This document shows positions 61,680 through 64,000 of a stretch of 64,000 nucleotides of DNA, in pieces; the first letter of the stretch is position 1, and each line of letters starts with the position of its first letter. Source of the DNA: Bacteroidetes bacterium UBA2664 (GTDB taxonomy: Bacteria; Bacteroidota; Rhodothermia; Balneolales; Balneolaceae); contig DEMS01000024.1 in NCBI GenBank assembly GCA_002359315.1, positions 1-64,000 of the forward strand. The letters run 5' to 3'. The translations under genes were made by a program, and so were the position numbers. The notes under the pieces are model-generated. The model had not been told where the DNA came from. It ran no database searches and was given only the letters and a program-made list of their open reading frames with translations.

Positions 61680-61758
61680 GTGAGTTCGAAGTGAATAAAA
61701 ATGTAAAATCACATTCGTCACGTTGACCGCATTTTTATTCATTCTTAATTCGACTCAC
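61680..61758. repeat. 79-bp imperfect inverted-repeat element
   Basis: GTGAGTTCGAAGTGAATAAA (then AATG, 61680-61703) is matched in reverse by the sequence from CATTTTTATTCAT to CGACTCAC (61730-61758), with a six-base insertion in the right arm. A 26-base unpaired centre separates them. It sits between the divergent rRNA methyltransferase and ALDH genes. Confidence 0.8.
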
Positions 61759-61796
61759 GTTATTTGAGGAAATGAAATATATAAAAAAGAGAACAG

Positions 61797-63317
61797 ATGA
61801 AAGATTTTTTAGAGACACTGGGAATACGAGCTGAAAACGCAGGAACTTCAACCGGACAGGCATTCTTGAAAGATGATTCGGCTGAATCAATTATATCCTA
61901 TTCACCGGCTGACGGTACTGAAATTGCCTCTGTTTATTCCACAACTCGTGAAGAGTACGATTTTGTAGTAGATAAATCGGTTGAAGCTTTTGAAGAATGG
62001 AGAATGATGCCGGCTCCAAAACGGGGAGAAATTGTAAGGCAGATTGGCCTGGCACTTCGGAAATATAAAGAACCACTGGGGAAACTGGTCTCCTATGAGA
62101 TGGGAAAAATCTATCAGGAGGGTTTGGGCGAAGTTCATGAGATGATTGATATTTGTGATTTTGCAGTAGGCCTATCCCGACAACTTTATGGCCTTACCAT
62201 GCACTCCGAGCGCCCGCAACATCGGATGTATGAGCAGTGGCATCCCATGGGTCCGGTAGGTGTAATCTCTGCATTTAACTTTCCCGTTGCCGTGTATAGC
62301 TGGAATGCAATGATTGCGGCCGTCTGTGGCGATACGGTAATCTGGAAAGGATCAGAAAAAACTCCCCTTTGCGGAATTGCCGTACAACATATCGTCGCTG
62401 AAGTGCTGAAAGAGAATGATCTGCCGGAAGGGATATTTGGTCTGATAACCGGCGGACGCGAAGCCGGCGAGTGGCTCACTTCTGATGAGCGCATTCCCCT
62501 GATCTCTGCAACCGGCTCCATACGAATGGGTAAAGAGGTTGCCAAAACAGTGGGTGGACGTTTAGGAAAAACGATCCTGGAACTGGGAGGAAACAATGCA
62601 ATTATTATCACCAAAGAAGCAGATCTGGAGATGACCCTCCGGGCAGTAGTTTTTGGTGCCGTGGGAACGGCAGGACAACGCTGCACATCAACCCGACGGT
62701 TAATTATTCACGAATCTGTATATAATGAAGTTAAGGAGCGGCTGAAGTCCATCTATCAAAATATCGAAGTGGGAAATCCATTGGATGAAGGAACATTAGT
62801 GGGGCCGTTGATTGATCAGGAAGCCATTTCAATGATGCAGAGTGCCCTCAAGAAAGTCGCAGAAGAGGGAGGCAGGGTTGTGTGTGGCGGAGAACCCGTA
62901 GAGGGGTTAGAGGGAAATTATGTAAATCCGGCCCTTTGTGAAGTGGAGAATCATTTTGAAATCGTACAGGAGGAGACATTTGCACCGATTTTATATCTCA
63001 TTAAATACAAAACTCTTGAAGAGGCCATTGAGATTCATAACGGTGTAAAACAGGGGCTCAGCTCATCCATCTTTACGCTCAACATGAGGGAGGCAGAAAC
63101 ATTTTTAAGTCACAGGGGATCTGACTGCGGGATCGCAAATGTCAATATCGGAACCAGTGGCGCCGAAATTGGCGGTGCTTTTGGCGGAGAGAAGGAGACG
63201 GGTGGCGGACGCGAATCAGGATCGGATGCCTGGAAAGCGTATATGCGACGTCAAACCAATACCATCAACTGGGGAGATGAATTGCCACTTGCGCAAGGAA
63301 TCACGTTTGATGTGTAA
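61797..63317 (+). CDS. ALDH7-type aldehyde dehydrogenase (alpha-aminoadipic semialdehyde / piperideine-6-carboxylate dehydrogenase-like)
   Basis: A 506-aa NAD(P)-dependent aldehyde dehydrogenase closest in feel to the ALDH7/antiquitin group, which oxidises alpha-aminoadipic semialdehyde in lysine breakdown. Marks are MYEQWHPMGPVGVISAFNFP (residues about 142-161), ELGGNNAIII with the catalytic Glu (about 261-270), GTAGQRCTSTRRL with the nucleophile Cys (about 292-304) and GNPLDEGTLVGPLID. The NFPVAVYSWN segment fits ALDH7. Other substrates are possible. The 79-bp inverted-repeat element lies 38 bases upstream and could be regulatory. Confidence 0.88.
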   Translation: MKDFLETLGIRAENAGTSTGQAFLKDDSAESIISYSPADGTEIASVYSTTREEYDFVVDKSVEAFEEWRMMPAPKRGEIVRQIGLALRKYKEPLGKLVSYEMGKIYQEGLGEVHEMIDICDFAVGLSRQLYGLTMHSERPQHRMYEQWHPMGPVGVISAFNFPVAVYSWNAMIAAVCGDTVIWKGSEKTPLCGIAVQHIVAEVLKENDLPEGIFGLITGGREAGEWLTSDERIPLISATGSIRMGKEVAKTVGGRLGKTILELGGNNAIIITKEADLEMTLRAVVFGAVGTAGQRCTSTRRLIIHESVYNEVKERLKSIYQNIEVGNPLDEGTLVGPLIDQEAISMMQSALKKVAEEGGRVVCGGEPVEGLEGNYVNPALCEVENHFEIVQEETFAPILYLIKYKTLEEAIEIHNGVKQGLSSSIFTLNMREAETFLSHRGSDCGIANVNIGTSGAEIGGAFGGEKETGGGRESGSDAWKAYMRRQTNTINWGDELPLAQGITFDV

Positions 63318-63326
63318 ATATTAAAC

Positions 63327-63369
63327 GTGTTAACGTGTTAATGTGTTGAAGTGTTGAAGTGTTGAAGTG
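63327..63369. repeat. GTGTTRAN octanucleotide tandem repeat
   Basis: Five 8-base units, GTGTTAAC, GTGTTAAT, then three GTGTTGAA, followed by GTG, starting ten bases after the ALDH stop codon. Another member of the short tandem repeat type found after genes in this window. Confidence 0.9.
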
Positions 63370-63472
63370 ATGTTTTAATCATCTTATATAGTGATTTTGT
63401 TATGATCTGATGAAGTGATGATGAGTATTTGGTGTGAAAAATGAAATCAACAAAGTAATTATTTATAGTATT

Positions 63473-64000
63473 ATGAGATTTGAAACGAAAGCAATTCATG
63501 CAGGACTCGAAATAGGCAACCCTTCGAAGGCGATTATCCCACCGATATCTCCAAGCACGATCTATGAAATTGATGCGGATGGCAGAAAAGAGGAGGATCT
63601 TCACTACACCCGTCTTGGGAATCCAAATCGAAATCAATTCGAACACCTGATTGCGGTCCTTGAAGAGGGCTCGACCGCTGCAGCTTTCTCTTCAGGTATT
63701 GCAGCCGCTGCGGCTATTTTACAGGCTCTTGATCCCGGAGATCATATTATTATACCGGAAGATGTGTATGCGGGAAATCGCAAAATGATAAAGAGTATAA
63801 TGGCCAGGTGGGGGTTGGAATCTTCATTTATCAATATGACATCTATCGACACAATTGAGTCAAATATTCAAAAAAATACAAAGCTCATTTGGATGGAGAC
63901 TCCATCCAACCCGTTGATGCGGATTACCGACATTCAGGCGGTGACTGAACTGGCAAAATCGAATAACCTGATCACTGTTGCGGATAATACCTGGCCTTCT
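63473..64000 (+). CDS. Cys/Met metabolism PLP-dependent enzyme (cystathionine synthase/lyase-like), cut by the window end
   Basis: The first 176 codons of a trans-sulfuration-type PLP enzyme. The start MRFETKAIHAG is the family opening. YTRLGNPNRNQFEHLIAVLE (residues about 47-66) holds the Tyr/Arg pair that binds PLP phosphate from the neighbour subunit. AAFSSGIAAAAAIL, the PEDVYAGN segment and WMETPSNPLMRITDI follow. The frame stays open to the last base; the PLP lysine lies beyond the window. It could be cystathionine gamma-synthase, gamma-lyase, beta-lyase or O-acetylhomoserine sulfhydrylase. The last visible motif, VADNTWPS, replaces the more common VDNTFATP. Confidence 0.88.
   Translation, partial: MRFETKAIHAGLEIGNPSKAIIPPISPSTIYEIDADGRKEEDLHYTRLGNPNRNQFEHLIAVLEEGSTAAAFSSGIAAAAAILQALDPGDHIIIPEDVYAGNRKMIKSIMARWGLESSFINMTSIDTIESNIQKNTKLIWMETPSNPLMRITDIQAVTELAKSNNLITVADNTWPS

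Noticed and set aside
63338..63646. 102-codon minus-strand frame at the right end
   Set aside because: It overlaps the clear start of the Cys/Met PLP enzyme on the plus strand and a tandem repeat; translation shows no recognisable feature.

Overview
The window looks like ordinary chromosome of a Bacteroidota/Balneolota-type marine or halophilic heterotroph, most likely a Balneolaceae relative. Supporting signs are a C-terminal type IX secretion sorting domain of the NxPNPFN type (57385-59004), DUF2851, DUF3078 and DUF4442 proteins, an SDR-type threonine dehydrogenase next to kbl, Tat-signal Gfo/Idh/MocA and sugar isomerase proteins, a K+-dependent membrane pyrophosphatase, few Shine-Dalgarno sites, and one good TTG/TAnnTTTG promoter. 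Base composition looks like the low forties in %GC by eye. Family names come from recalled motifs; no database search was run.

Layout. 0-10 kb: minus-strand LemA/M48 protease pair, lysA, a secreted esterase, a convergent secreted serine protease, and a single-chain 5-oxoprolinase. 10-17 kb: two consecutive transporters (a CPA2 antiporter and an APC permease), each ending in a PtsN/EIIA-like domain, then a VapBC pair and hisS. 17-34 kb: metabolic and housekeeping genes (M1 peptidase, acs, ald, rsmA, groESL, Gfo/Idh/MocA, DoxX, sugar isomerase, gamma-glutamyltransferase, kbl-tdh). 34-50 kb: cell-envelope genes (SPOR protein, LolA-like protein, lgt, AsmA-like protein, DUF3078 barrel), gltX, a double-domain glycosyltransferase and a PLP decarboxylase. 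50-56 kb: DUF2851, tRNA-Gln, then a tight prs-rplY-pth-hppA run. 56-59 kb: a small accessory cassette with an unknown lipoprotein and a T9SS-exported Asp-box protein. 59-64 kb: phoH, a SpoU-type rRNA methyltransferase, an ALDH7-type dehydrogenase, and the start of a Cys/Met-metabolism PLP enzyme cut by the window end.

The most notable object is the lipoprotein at 56186-57309. A good ribosome binding site and ATG open a lipoprotein signal peptide, but six ATCA units inside it put the start out of frame with the body. Seven or four units would restore one continuous lipoprotein. This is the layout of a slipped-strand, phase-variable surface protein in the OFF state. The cassette holding it is bracketed by a near-identical 51-52 bp direct repeat and by families of short tandem repeats.

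Other points of interest are the paired transporter-EIIA fusions, a perfect 16-bp duplication over the vapB start codon, a HhH-GPD DNA glycosylase apparently lacking the usual catalytic Asp, a hexanucleotide tract that builds the Asp-Ala tail of the 5-oxoprolinase, and several unexplained palindromes. No transposase, integrase, CRISPR array or prophage was seen.
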